Below, piece by piece: positions 26,929 through 36,120 of a DNA stretch of 64,000 nt; position 1 is the stretch's first letter, and each line of letters begins with the position of its first letter. The DNA is from Pedobacter nutrimenti. GTDB taxonomy: Bacteria; Bacteroidota; Bacteroidia; Sphingobacteriales; Sphingobacteriaceae. A model generated the notes under the pieces. The model was given only the letters and a program-made list of their open reading frames with translations, was not told where the DNA came from and ran no database searches. The position numbers and the translations under genes are program-made. The stretch spans positions 496,001 through 560,000 of the forward strand of contig NZ_QKLU01000004.1 of assembly GCF_003208655.1 (NCBI RefSeq). The letters run 5' to 3'.

Positions 26929-27711
26929 ATGAAAACCATACTATGTTTGGCATTATTGGGTACCTGCCTGGTACCGGCCATCAACCCAACAAGAGCCCTT
27001 ATGCCGGCTTCAGGTATTCCCCAAAGCATCACTTTTGAAAGAGAAGTGGTTCAGCAAATGCATGGGGAAGATGGCACGCAAACCATGACTTACTACTTTA
27101 GCATTAACGGAGATTACGCCGCCATAAAGCCCGATGCAAAAAGCGATGGAGAAATGAGTTTAATGGTTTACACCAATGATGGAACAACGCTGATGTTTAG
27201 CGATGCCCGTAAAACCATTACGGTATTAAAAATGGCCAGGGTGATTGGTGACGGAGCGAAAATGAGTAAAGAAATGGCCGAACAGCTGGCCCATAAAAAA
27301 CTGCCAGCAGTTAAAACTAAAGACGACATGACGGTTAGGACAACCGGTAAAACAAAAACAATATGTGGTTATACCGCTGTAGAATATGAAATCAAAAATG
27401 AAGGTGGAAAGGGCTATTCGTATTACGCCAAAGTAGATTTTAACCCCATAAAAATTTACACCATGGGCGCAGGCAGCAAGGCAATGGCAGGTACTATAGA
27501 TGCTAAAAAAGCTGCAGAACTAAAAAACAACCCTATGGCAATCCCCGTCCTGAATAAAAATTACCTCCTGGTAGAAATGTCTTCAAATGGAGGGGTAAAA
27601 GACATGGAAACAAAAAGCATCACCAAAAAAACATTCAGCGTTTCTACGGTTGGTTACAAAATCATTGATCTGAGTAAAAAAGGACTTGCCGGCATGCTGG
27701 GTAAACATTGA
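26929..27711 (+). CDS. secreted DUF4412-like protein
   Basis: A 260-residue exported protein with a signal peptide (KTILCLALLGTCLVPAINP). The body has the DUF4412-type beta pattern: YFSINGDYAAIKPDAK, MLMFSD-like strands, TTGKTKTICGYTAVEYEIKNEGG, and a Met/Ala/Lys-rich helix (MSKEMAEQLAHKK). It is the third gene of the Kelch/OmpA operon, 22 bp after OmpA. The role is unknown; the neighbours point to the cell envelope. Confidence 0.75.
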   Translation: MKTILCLALLGTCLVPAINPTRALMPASGIPQSITFEREVVQQMHGEDGTQTMTYYFSINGDYAAIKPDAKSDGEMSLMVYTNDGTTLMFSDARKTITVLKMARVIGDGAKMSKEMAEQLAHKKLPAVKTKDDMTVRTTGKTKTICGYTAVEYEIKNEGGKGYSYYAKVDFNPIKIYTMGAGSKAMAGTIDAKKAAELKNNPMAIPVLNKNYLLVEMSSNGGVKDMETKSITKKTFSVSTVGYKIIDLSKKGLAGMLGKH

Positions 27712-27802
27712 TAGTGTATTTTAACAAAGTGTTATCTTTCAAAAGAATTTCTCGTTAATTCAGGAAAAATCACTAAGTTAACCCTTACTAAATCACTTCT
27801 TT

Positions 27803-28234
27803 ATGAAAAAAATTATTTTAATGCTTTTCGTGCTGGGTTTAACCTATAACCTGCATGCACAGGCCCCTGTTACACCTACTGATTATTACAACAAAGGGTA
27901 CAGGGATGCTCAATTATTAATTAAAAATGCCTACAATGCGATCCCCGACACAGGTGGTGGTGGTTATTACCAGTCTGACAACACCCCATACGATCCCTCA
28001 AAACCATTTGGTGGTGGAAATGGCGGGTTACAGGGACAAGTGTTTGGTCTGTGGGGTCCGGAGTATGATAACTTCGTAAGTGCCTGGGAAAACCGATTTC
28101 ATTCTAACCGCCATGATTACCAGGTAGAGCCGGATCCTTTGACCAAAGAATATTACAGAGGTTACAACAATGGAATCTTAATGGCCGATGTACTTCCGGT
28201 AAGCCCGGGAGGGATGTTATTTTATGGTGATTAA
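27803..28234 (+). CDS. small secreted hypothetical protein
   Basis: A 143-residue exported protein (signal ILMLFVLGLTYNLHAQ) with a Gly/Tyr-rich middle (TGGGGYYQS, PFGGGNGGLQG) and repeated YNKGYRDAQ / YRGYNNGILM motifs at either end of the mature chain. No recognised domain. It is closed by a hairpin at 28253-28286. Confidence 0.65.
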   Translation: MKKIILMLFVLGLTYNLHAQAPVTPTDYYNKGYRDAQLLIKNAYNAIPDTGGGGYYQSDNTPYDPSKPFGGGNGGLQGQVFGLWGPEYDNFVSAWENRFHSNRHDYQVEPDPLTKEYYRGYNNGILMADVLPVSPGGMLFYGD

Positions 28235-28252
28235 AACTGATTGACTGTATAC

Positions 28253-28286
28253 AAAGGGTTTGTTGCCAGTTAGCAACAGACCCTTT
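28253..28286 (+). terminator. hairpin terminator
   Basis: AAAGGGTTTGTTGC - CAGTTA - GCAACAGACCCTTT, a 14-bp stem with one mismatch. The downstream T tract is weak. Confidence 0.6.
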
Positions 28287-28393
28287 CTATGTATTCATAC
28301 CTTATCAAACAAAAATCATTAGCATGTATTATATTTATCATTACCCATGCCTGATACAGCACAAAAGAAAATCCTACAACCCATTATCAATTT

Positions 28394-28948
28394 ATGAATT
28401 TTAAAAAACACCTGATCCAACTTCCAGTATTCTTAATTATAGCTTTGTATTCCTTTAACAGCGCTGCTCAAAGCATGATTTTTTCTACAACCTATGACAA
28501 AAAGAAAGACCAGACCGTTCAGGTGATGCTGCCCCATGGAAATATCGGAATTCCGGGCCAATGGGAAAAAACCAGCTATAACCAGGTCAGCAAACAGCAT
28601 TTCTTTAAAAACGGTGATTCTACTATCCTTTCGGTTTCCAAGAACCCGGCGAATAAATACCCATTTTTTAAAGCGGCCTTTTCGGACCAGCAATTGGTCA
28701 GTGAATTTGTAAAATGGGACAGTGAATACTGGCAACAACAGGGCCTGACCATAAAAATCCTCAAAGATGAATCTGAAAAAGGATTTATCGTTTGGCAGGC
28801 AAAGGCAGACAAAGCATATACGACCAATACCATTTTTGTTTTTGGCTGTAAAAAAGGTTTTGTTTACGGTTTTTCTGCAACTTCAAAATCGTGGTCCGAA
28901 GAAAAAATGCAGGAATTTTTAACCGAACTTTTTAAAAGCAATTCCTAA
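28394..28948 (+). CDS. secreted hypothetical protein (184 aa)
   Basis: A 184-residue exported protein with a signal peptide ending near SFNSAAQ. The mature chain is a mixed alpha/beta domain with the segments MLPHGNIGIPGQWEKTSYNQ and IFVFGCKKGFVYGFSATS; no motif gives a function. It lies directly upstream of the duplicated DUF6624 genes. Confidence 0.65.
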   Translation: MNFKKHLIQLPVFLIIALYSFNSAAQSMIFSTTYDKKKDQTVQVMLPHGNIGIPGQWEKTSYNQVSKQHFFKNGDSTILSVSKNPANKYPFFKAAFSDQQLVSEFVKWDSEYWQQQGLTIKILKDESEKGFIVWQAKADKAYTTNTIFVFGCKKGFVYGFSATSKSWSEEKMQEFLTELFKSNS

Positions 28949-28970
28949 TCTGGTTTTTTCATTTTTTGAT

Positions 28971-30072
28971 CGCTGTCCGATTTCTACAATTTTTCACCTG
29001 AAATTCGGCAGATCTTTAACAGATCATTTATTAAACCGAAAGCCATGATATTCAATCGTATTTTATTCTTGTCCCTGCTGATCACCATCGGCCTCTCTTT
29101 AAAAGCGCAACAGTTTTCTTATTTTACTGATCTGGACAGTGCTAATGCAGCTTACAATAAAAAAGACTTTCAACGGGCCGGGACTTATTACGAAAAAGCA
29201 TTCAAATCGAACGGGAACAAATCTGTACAAGGTGAATTCTATAATGCAGCCTGTACCTGGAGCCTGGCAGGAAAACCAGACAAGGCATTTAAATACCTGG
29301 AAGACATTATCCAGGACCATAAAAACATAATCAGGTCCTGGAACGATCCGGGCGAATTTTATAATATGCTGGTTAAAGATGCCGATTTTGAAAACCTCCG
29401 GAAACTTCCAAAATGGGAAAAATTGCTTGCCCGGGCCAAAACAAAAAAAGAAAAGTTTGAGGCAAATCTGGATCAGGGGCTTACTGAACAACTTAAAACA
29501 ATGAGAGAAGAAGATCAGAAAGGTAGACTGGAACTGAATAAAATCCAAAAGGAAAAGGGGTTTAATTCTGCAGAAGAAAAGGCCCTTTGGAAAGTCATCG
29601 ACGCGCAGGATTCCATCAATCTGATCAAAGCAAAAGCACTAATCCAAAGCCATGGCTGGTTATCGCCGCAACAAGTAGGCTACAAAGGTAACCAGGCACT
29701 TTTTCTGATCATTCAGCATGCCGATCTGGCTACGCAAAAGCAATACCTTCCTCTTATGCGAAAATCGATTGCAGAAGGAAAGATATCTGCCAGTAGCCTC
29801 GCCTTACTGGAAGATCGCATATTGATGCGGGAAAATCGAAAACAAATTTATGGAAGCCAGTTGCGGGGGACAAATGGGAAGTACTATCTTTTTCCGGTAC
29901 AAGACGTAACTAACCTCGATAAAAAGCGGGCAAGTGTTGGTTTAGGGTCTATCTCGGCCTATTTAAAAGGCTTTAACTTAGAATGGGATACTGAGGCCTA
30001 TAAAAAACAACTACAAGAGCTTGTAAAAGAATTTGCAGTTAAAGATTAGTGGACCAATTTGTTTATTTTAGT
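28971..30072 (+). repeat. tandem duplication, copy 1
   Basis: First unit of a direct duplication. It starts at GCTGTCCGATTTCTACAATT before the first DUF6624 gene and ends at AATTTGTTTATTTTAGT after its stop codon. The gene starts in the two copies are 1142 bp apart. Confidence 0.85.
29045..30049 (+). CDS. secreted DUF6624 protein with TPR-like repeats, copy 1
   Basis: A 334-residue exported protein (signal ILFLSLLITIGLSLKAQ). The N-terminal half holds TPR-like helices (DSANAAYNKKDFQRAGTYYEKAFK, YNAACTWSLAGKPDKAFKYLED). The C-terminal half matches DUF6624: HGWLSPQQVGYKGNQALFLIIQHAD, LEDRILMRENRKQIYGSQ, KRASVGLGSISAYL. The function of DUF6624 is not known to me. A closely similar paralogue follows in tandem; its upstream leader is duplicated as well, so each copy may have its own promoter. 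Confidence 0.82.
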   Translation: MIFNRILFLSLLITIGLSLKAQQFSYFTDLDSANAAYNKKDFQRAGTYYEKAFKSNGNKSVQGEFYNAACTWSLAGKPDKAFKYLEDIIQDHKNIIRSWNDPGEFYNMLVKDADFENLRKLPKWEKLLARAKTKKEKFEANLDQGLTEQLKTMREEDQKGRLELNKIQKEKGFNSAEEKALWKVIDAQDSINLIKAKALIQSHGWLSPQQVGYKGNQALFLIIQHADLATQKQYLPLMRKSIAEGKISASSLALLEDRILMRENRKQIYGSQLRGTNGKYYLFPVQDVTNLDKKRASVGLGSISAYLKGFNLEWDTEAYKKQLQELVKEFAVKD

Positions 30073-30112
30073 TTCCATAATCAAGCACTGTATTCTAATT
30101 CCCCTTTTTTCT

Positions 30113-31202
30113 TGCTGTCCGATTTCTACAATTTTTTACCTGAAATTCGGCAGATCTTTAGCAGATCATTTATTAAACCGAAAACCATGATGTTCAAACG
30201 TATTTTATTATTGTCCCTGTTGATCACCATCGGCCTCTCTTCAAAAGCGCAACAGTTTTCTTATTTTACTGATCTGGACAGTGCCAGAGCAGCTTACAAG
30301 AAAAAGAACTTTCAGCAGGCTGCGGCTTATTACGAAAAAGCCTTCAAAGCAAACGGGAACAAGTCTGTCCAGGAAGAATTCTATAATGCGGCCTGTACCT
30401 GGAGCCTGGCCGGAAAACCAGATAAAGCATTTAAATACCTGGAAGACATTATCCAGGACCATAAAAACCTGATCAGGTCCTGGAATGATCCGGGCGAATT
30501 TTATAATATGCTGGTCAAAGATGCCGATTTTGAAAACCTCCGGAAACTTCCAAAATGGGAGAAACTGCTTGCCCAGGCCAAAACAAAAAAAGAAAAATTT
30601 GAGGCAAACCTGAATCAGGACCTTAGCCGGCAACTCCAATTGATGGAGGAGAACGACCAGACAGAGCGGCTCAAACTCGATAAGATCCGGAAGGAAAAAG
30701 GTTCCAATTCTGCAGAAGAGAAAGATCTTTGGAAGGTGATCAAAAGACAAGATTCCATCAATTTGGCAAAAGCCAAAAACCTGATCAGCACTTATGGGTG
30801 GTTATCCCCGCAGCAGGTGGGTTACAAAGGCAACCAGGGCCTTTTTCTGATCATTCAGCATGCTGACCTGACCACCCAGCAAACCTATCTGCCCATTGTT
30901 CGTAAAGCTGCTGCAGAAGGAAAAGTAGCCGCATGGAGCCTGGCCTTTCTGGAAGACCGTATTTTGATGCGGGAAAAAAAGAGACAAATTTATGGAAGCC
31001 AGCTGTACCAGAATTATCTTTTCCCCGTACAGGATCTGGACAATTTAGATAAAAGACGGGCAAGCGTTGGCTTAGAACCCATTGCGGAATATTTAGAAGA
31101 TCCTCAAAAAAAATGGAATATAGAAACCTATAAAAAGGAATTACCAGAACTGATCAAGAAATTTGCAGTTAAAGATTAGTGGGCCAATTTGTTTATTTTA
31201 GT
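30113..31202 (+). repeat. tandem duplication, copy 2
   Basis: Second unit. It shares about 70 bp of leader with copy 1 and the same AATTTGTTTATTTTAGT end, and is 12 bp shorter inside the gene. Confidence 0.85.
30187..31179 (+). CDS. secreted DUF6624 protein with TPR-like repeats, copy 2
   Basis: A 330-residue paralogue of the preceding gene. The start at 30187 (MMFKRILLLSLL) aligns with the start of copy 1; a longer in-frame TTG start would read through the duplicated leader. Most of the N-terminal TPR part is nearly identical to copy 1, while residues 150-180 and the segment near YGSQLYQNYLFPVQD differ by substitutions and a four-residue deletion. Both copies keep open frames, so both may be functional. 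Confidence 0.82.
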   Translation: MMFKRILLLSLLITIGLSSKAQQFSYFTDLDSARAAYKKKNFQQAAAYYEKAFKANGNKSVQEEFYNAACTWSLAGKPDKAFKYLEDIIQDHKNLIRSWNDPGEFYNMLVKDADFENLRKLPKWEKLLAQAKTKKEKFEANLNQDLSRQLQLMEENDQTERLKLDKIRKEKGSNSAEEKDLWKVIKRQDSINLAKAKNLISTYGWLSPQQVGYKGNQGLFLIIQHADLTTQQTYLPIVRKAAAEGKVAAWSLAFLEDRILMREKKRQIYGSQLYQNYLFPVQDLDNLDKRRASVGLEPIAEYLEDPQKKWNIETYKKELPELIKKFAVKD

Positions 31203-31206
31203 GCCT

Positions 31207-31881
31207 ATGACCATGCGTATTTATCTCATCAGCGGTCTGGGCGCAGACCGAAGGGCTTTCGGTAAGCTGGATTTTCCTGCTGGTGCCCAGCTGCATTATC
31301 TGGACTGGATTGATCCGCTGCCAAAGGAATCCCTTGAGCATTATGCAGGCAGACTGTCTCAGGGAATTGATGATTCCCTTCCATTTTACCTGGTCGGTTT
31401 GTCCTTTGGAGGCATGCTGGCCACTGAAATCTCGAAATACCTTAAACCTGTACACACTTTTCTGATTTCCAGCGTTCCCTTTTACCGGGAATTGCCCTGG
31501 TATTACCGGTCTGCAGGACGATTGGGACTGGAAAAAATAGTTCCGGCAAGTCAGATGAAAAATGTCAATAGTTTTGGCCTGAAATTTTTAGGTGCCAAAA
31601 GCAAAGATGAACTGAACTTACTCAAACAGCTGGTTGCAGACAGTGACCCAGTATTCATCAAATGGGCACTCACCTGTATCCTTAACTGGCGGAACAAAGA
31701 GAAACCTTTAAACCTGACCCATATCCATGGCAATGCAGACCATGTTTTGCCCATGAAATATACCCGGCCCGATGTGGTGCTTCAAGGTGGCGGTCACTTT
31801 ATGGTCTATGCAAATGCTAAAGAAATTTCACAGGTGATCAACAACGTTTTAAACGCCTCATATCCGGACAAGCTCCACTAG
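31207..31881 (+). CDS. alpha/beta hydrolase
   Basis: A 224-residue small alpha/beta hydrolase: first strand MRIYLISGLGADRRAF, nucleophile elbow GLSFGG at about residues 62-67, acid and His in HGNADHVLP and GGGHFMVY. Substrate unknown. The ATG at 31207 is preferred to an in-frame TTG at 31189. Its stop codon overlaps that of the convergent lipoprotein gene by 4 bp. It starts 4 bp after the end of the duplicated unit. Confidence 0.85.
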   Translation: MTMRIYLISGLGADRRAFGKLDFPAGAQLHYLDWIDPLPKESLEHYAGRLSQGIDDSLPFYLVGLSFGGMLATEISKYLKPVHTFLISSVPFYRELPWYYRSAGRLGLEKIVPASQMKNVNSFGLKFLGAKSKDELNLLKQLVADSDPVFIKWALTCILNWRNKEKPLNLTHIHGNADHVLPMKYTRPDVVLQGGGHFMVYANAKEISQVINNVLNASYPDKLH

Positions 31882-32606
31882 TCACAATTATACTTCAGCT
31901 GTAAAACATAACCTTTACCATTGCTGGCGTTAACCTGCAGTGCTGCGATATTACCCCTGGTATCCTTCTGATAAATATATTCTTCGGTGTAACCATGGTT
32001 GTCGGCAATTTTTGAAATCAGGTTTTTTGAAGTCTTACCAAAATAATATTTTAAAGGCCCATTGTAATGGGCTGGCAGTTCATTCTCGTCCCCATGATCA
32101 TCTATAAAATTGTTTGCTGCGGCATCATTGTTATAAAAAATATTCAGTATTCCTCGGCGGTCCTCAACCGTACTGAGGTTACCATTTGTATAAGCATATT
32201 TTGTAACAAAGGTATAATTGCCCAATGTTTCGGCACTTTGAATTAAATAGCCTTCAGCATTATAGATAAAATCTATTTTATCAGGATGATCAGAATAGCT
32301 TTCTCTAATAATGCGGCCAGCGGCATCCAGTTTATACGTCACAATGAGCCCGCTATTTTTCTTTAACAAGATCTGGTCATTGGAGTATACATACTGATCC
32401 AGGGTACCATTGTATTTTACAGTGGTCACCCTTCCCTGCTGGTCATAGGTATACTGCGTTAGCCCAGAACCAGCATTAAGTTTCAGCTTATAACTGCTTT
32501 CCGCTAATAAGCAGTTGTTTTTTATTGCATCGGTGGGTTTATTGTTTTTTTTACAGGATGTGATCAGCAGTACCAGCAGCGGGAGCAATAAGATAGATTT
32601 TTTCAT
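31878..32606 (-). CDS. lipoprotein with YD-type repeats (DUF4595-like)
   Basis: A 242-residue lipoprotein (MKKSILLLPLLVLLITSC, Cys18) whose mature part is built of short YD/RHS-like beta repeats: TQYTYDQQGRVTTVKYNG, YKLDAAGRIIRESYSD, IDFIYNAEGYLIQSA, TEEYIYQKDTRGNI. The pattern fits DUF4595-like Bacteroidota lipoproteins. The role is probably surface or periplasmic binding; not known. Stop codons of this gene and the hydrolase overlap in CTAG. Confidence 0.75.
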   Translation of the reverse strand: MKKSILLLPLLVLLITSCKKNNKPTDAIKNNCLLAESSYKLKLNAGSGLTQYTYDQQGRVTTVKYNGTLDQYVYSNDQILLKKNSGLIVTYKLDAAGRIIRESYSDHPDKIDFIYNAEGYLIQSAETLGNYTFVTKYAYTNGNLSTVEDRRGILNIFYNNDAAANNFIDDHGDENELPAHYNGPLKYYFGKTSKNLISKIADNHGYTEEYIYQKDTRGNIAALQVNASNGKGYVLQLKYNCD

Positions 32607-32777
32607 ATTTTTTGTGTGTATAATTCCTTTTTAAAATTCAAATGTTTTGTAATCCGCCGGCAAAGTAAATGTTCTGTTTTCCTTGCTGCAAGGACATTTG
32701 TCCCACCGAAAAATTAAATAGAGGTTTCAAATATTCGACCTATTATTGTAACTTAATTGCATTAATAAATATACTTT

Positions 32778-33362
32778 ATGCAGCCTTCCTGGAAACAGCA
32801 CAATGACCAGTTCTCCAAAATCAAGCTTCCGGCCTCGGCCCCTTTATGTCAGGCTTTTGAACATGTTGAGCAAAGAGATAACGATTTTTATGCTGCCGAT
32901 TTAGGCTGCGGATCGGGTATAGACACCCTGGCCATGCTGGAAAAGGGTTGGAAGGTGCTGGCTATCGATAAAGATGAGGCTTCTCTGGAAAACTTAAAAA
33001 CAACAAAGTCGGCTTTACTGGAAACCCAGCTGCAATCTTTTGAAAAGCTAAACCTTCCACAGCTGGACCTGATCAATGCAAGCATGTCCCTCCCTTTTTG
33101 TGACCCTTTACATTTCAATGCCTGCTGGCAAAGCATCCGCTTGTCTTTAAAAACACAAGGTTTTTTCTGCGGACACTTTTTCGGGCCCAAAGACTCCTGG
33201 TCCAGCCGCCCAGGTATGACTTTTCTTACCAAAGCGCAACTAAATGCTTTATTGAAAGGTTTTGAAATTCTTTGGATGGATGAAAAAGAAAAAGAAGGAA
33301 AAACACTCAGCGGGATGATTAAAAACTGGCATGTGTTTAGTGTGCTGGCCAGAAAAAGCTAA
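32778..33362 (+). CDS. class I SAM-dependent methyltransferase
   Basis: A 194-residue methyltransferase. Motif I, ADLGCGSGIDTLAML, lies at about residues 38-52; the acidic end of strand 2 is VLAIDKDEASL; motif III-like LINASMSLPFCDP follows. Overall it resembles TehB/UbiE-type small-molecule methyltransferases. No signal peptide. It is convergent with the MATE gene, their stops overlapping by 4 bp. The substrate is unknown, and it is not part of the minus-strand operon. Confidence 0.85.
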   Translation: MQPSWKQHNDQFSKIKLPASAPLCQAFEHVEQRDNDFYAADLGCGSGIDTLAMLEKGWKVLAIDKDEASLENLKTTKSALLETQLQSFEKLNLPQLDLINASMSLPFCDPLHFNACWQSIRLSLKTQGFFCGHFFGPKDSWSSRPGMTFLTKAQLNALLKGFEILWMDEKEKEGKTLSGMIKNWHVFSVLARKS

Positions 33363-34696
33363 AGCGCCAGTTCCTTGTTCATGATTTTACTTGTCACCAG
33401 ATAAACCAACAGCATATACAAGAAGTTTTCTAAAAGCAAGCCATAATAAATTCCGGCGTAGCCCATAAAATGGGTCAGGCAAAAAATAACCGGTACAAAA
33501 ATAAACAGTTCCCGGCTAAAGGTAAGCTTTGAAGCCGTTTTACTGTTTCTGCTTACCTGCAAAAATACAATACTCGTGGAAGCAAAAGGCATTAGCGGCA
33601 AGGCCAAAAGCACTGTCCTGAAGTAAAAAATTAAATTATCGGGCAGCTCCACACCAGGCAACAATAAGGAAAGCAGGGTTCTGGGGAAAAGAAAACCTGG
33701 TAAGGCCAGGACCAGTAACAAAGCAACTGCCCCGGTCCGGAATATCCCAACCGCTTTTCTGACCCGCTCTTTTTTTCCTGCCCCCAGGTTAATCCCTATA
33801 AGGGGAGAAAAAGCCTGGAGCATTCCAAATACCGGAATGGCCGAAAAAGAAAACAAACGGTAAATGGCTGTAAAAGCACTTAGCTGTATCGCAGTTGTAC
33901 TGTAAGCCGACACCAGTTTAAACAAAATAAACTGGCGAAAAAAACCATTGATTTGCATTAAAAAAGAAGGCAGGCCGGTTTGCAAAATCCGCAACATCAG
34001 GGGCGGATTTAAAGCCCAGCGTTGCTTCAGGTTCAGGTAACCTTTGCCCAGATAAAAATAACGGAGGTTCAAAAAAGTATAAATTCCCATGGAAATAATG
34101 GTTGCCATTGCCGAGCCCTGTACACCCAAATGAAAGGTTTTAATCAGTACCGGATTGATGAGGATATTTAAAATAACCGCAATGGCCGTAATTTTCATGG
34201 CAAAACGGACATTGCCTTCAGCCCTAATCAGTGCAGAACTGCACAGGCCCATCATACTGCTGATCCCCCCTGCCATGGCCAGCTGGAAAAAGGGTTTGCC
34301 ATACTGCAGCATTGCCTGGTCTGCCCCCAGAAAAATCAGCGCAGGTCCGCCTAACCAAATGCCTGCCAATGCGAGGATCAGGGAGGCCAGAACCACCAGC
34401 AGGGTCAGGTTTGCAAATAACCTGTTTGCGAGCAGTACATTTTCTTCACCAATGGCCCTGCTGTACAAAGCAGAAGCCCCCGAGGAAAGCATAGAAGTAA
34501 CTGCCGCACTAAGGGTAAATAAAGGCATGCTGAGCGAAACACCTGCAAAAGCAACATTACCTACCAACTGCGAGACATAAATGGCATCTACCAATGCATT
34601 AAGGGAAACCATCAACATGCCCAGTATTCCAGGCAGGGACAGCTTAAGCATCAGTTTCCAGAGCCCGCCCTGCAGAATTTCTTGTTTGCCTTTCAT
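33359..34696 (-). CDS. MATE-family efflux transporter
   Basis: A 445-residue, twelve-helix multidrug and toxin extrusion protein with the usual start (LWKLMLKLSLPGILGMLMVSLNALVDAIYV) and a second-half counterpart (LRILQTGLPSFLMQINGFFRQF). MATE pumps export organic cations or secondary metabolites using Na+ or H+ gradients. Its start overlaps the end of the upstream permease gene by 4 bp, so it is the last gene of the ten-gene operon headed by the Cys/His peptide. It may export a product of that operon. Confidence 0.9.
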   Translation of the reverse strand: MKGKQEILQGGLWKLMLKLSLPGILGMLMVSLNALVDAIYVSQLVGNVAFAGVSLSMPLFTLSAAVTSMLSSGASALYSRAIGEENVLLANRLFANLTLLVVLASLILALAGIWLGGPALIFLGADQAMLQYGKPFFQLAMAGGISSMMGLCSSALIRAEGNVRFAMKITAIAVILNILINPVLIKTFHLGVQGSAMATIISMGIYTFLNLRYFYLGKGYLNLKQRWALNPPLMLRILQTGLPSFLMQINGFFRQFILFKLVSAYSTTAIQLSAFTAIYRLFSFSAIPVFGMLQAFSPLIGINLGAGKKERVRKAVGIFRTGAVALLLVLALPGFLFPRTLLSLLLPGVELPDNLIFYFRTVLLALPLMPFASTSIVFLQVSRNSKTASKLTFSRELFIFVPVIFCLTHFMGYAGIYYGLLLENFLYMLLVYLVTSKIMNKELAL

Positions 34697-36120
34697 TGAT
34701 CTTCCTTAAAAGCAACTGAAAAATTTTTCCCTGCCCAAAGCAACAGACAAATGCCGCTACCCAGTAGCTGGAACAGGCCCAGAAATAAAGTCCCTGCAGA
34801 AAGCGTAGGCGGTTTAAATTCAAAGCGGGGTTCAGCTGCATAATCTGCTTTTGTCAGCATGCGGTTGGCAAATAACGCCCGGTTGGAGAACCAAAAAATT
34901 TGCCGGTGGTATTTTTCTATGGCCTGCTTAAACTGCAGCTCCCTGTCCATATCCGTACCCGATAAAGCATTGAGCAGCTCTTGCGTATGAACCGCCGGAC
35001 TGACCAGGTTAAAATAACTGACCTTGCGGTTCCGTTCTTTTACTGCATGGTACAACTCATCCACCAGGACTTTGGATTTTAACTGCTCAGTCATTAAAAA
35101 AGCAGAATAACCCTGAAAATAAAAGAATGGTGTTTTTGCCGTGTCCGCTGGTTTTAAGGCCGGATAGTAGGAATAAAAATGATTCAGGGCCCCGCGCATG
35201 GCTTCTTCTTTTTCGGGCATGTTCCGGCTTCTCATCAAACCGGCAAGCCTGGAAGATTGCTGTTTTTGTCCACCAGCCACCAGCAAATTGATCAGGGCTG
35301 GTACGACAATCAGTAAGCAGATCCATACACCAATGCTACTGATGGCATTGAGCGAAGTGTTCATTTTAAAAGAAATGATCAGGTATAAAATGGAAAACCA
35401 CAATCCCGTATAAGCGAACAAAACCAGCAGCCAACCCAACGACTGTGCCAACTGCAGTCCTGGTCCGCAGGCCAAAAACGCAGCAGCGGAAAGCACCAGG
35501 ACCAGCAGCAGCACCAGCAGGCACCTAAACCTTATTTTTTGAGCAATAATTTTTTTAAGCGGGAAAGAGCTGGTCTGCAGCAGGCTTAAAGTTCCCTGGT
35601 CCTGTTCCAGGGACAACACATCAAAACTGAGCGCAATGATCAGTAAGGGCAAAAGGTATACAAATACAAAGGCTAGGTCAAAATTACCCGCTGAAAGCTT
35701 AAAAGGATTGTTAATATCCCCTTTTAAGGTCTGGGCGTATAAATTCTGGGCATTGAGTATATAATAGTAAGGATAGAGGTCCCTTTGCCCCAGGGAAAGG
35801 GCAGCCAATGCCGCCGGTGGATTTGAGGCCAGAAAATTATAACTGAAACGGGCCAGTGAAGGCAAGGCCGCAGCCTCATAAGCATATTTACCCGCCGCGG
35901 TACTGGTATCGGCTTTAAAAGCTTCCAGGTATTGTAATTTCTTTTTCTCAAGGGTATCTCCTACACTCCGGAGCCTGTCCTGTTGTTTGCCAATTTCTGA
36001 ATGCCCATAGTACACGCTAAAGGCGCCCAGACCAATGAAAAGCAGCAGGGCGGTTATTTGTGTTCTGCTTCTAAGCAGCAATTTAAGCTCGCCCGCAAAT
36101 ATAATCTGGTGTAATTTCAT
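34693..36120 (-). CDS. ABC-2 type permease (DUF3526-like), second subunit
   Basis: A 475-residue inner-membrane permease. A first helix (TQITALLLFIGLGAFSVYYG) is followed by a large extracytoplasmic domain (about 45-130), then five more helices, including FVYLLPLLIIALSFDVLSLEQDQGTLSLL, the segment typical of ABC-2/DUF3526 permeases. It overlaps the preceding permease gene by 4 bp; the two should form a heterodimer served by the ATPase encoded at 39667-40362. Confidence 0.85.
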   Translation of the reverse strand: MKLHQIIFAGELKLLLRSRTQITALLLFIGLGAFSVYYGHSEIGKQQDRLRSVGDTLEKKKLQYLEAFKADTSTAAGKYAYEAAALPSLARFSYNFLASNPPAALAALSLGQRDLYPYYYILNAQNLYAQTLKGDINNPFKLSAGNFDLAFVFVYLLPLLIIALSFDVLSLEQDQGTLSLLQTSSFPLKKIIAQKIRFRCLLVLLLVLVLSAAAFLACGPGLQLAQSLGWLLVLFAYTGLWFSILYLIISFKMNTSLNAISSIGVWICLLIVVPALINLLVAGGQKQQSSRLAGLMRSRNMPEKEEAMRGALNHFYSYYPALKPADTAKTPFFYFQGYSAFLMTEQLKSKVLVDELYHAVKERNRKVSYFNLVSPAVHTQELLNALSGTDMDRELQFKQAIEKYHRQIFWFSNRALFANRMLTKADYAAEPRFEFKPPTLSAGTLFLGLFQLLGSGICLLLWAGKNFSVAFKEDQ

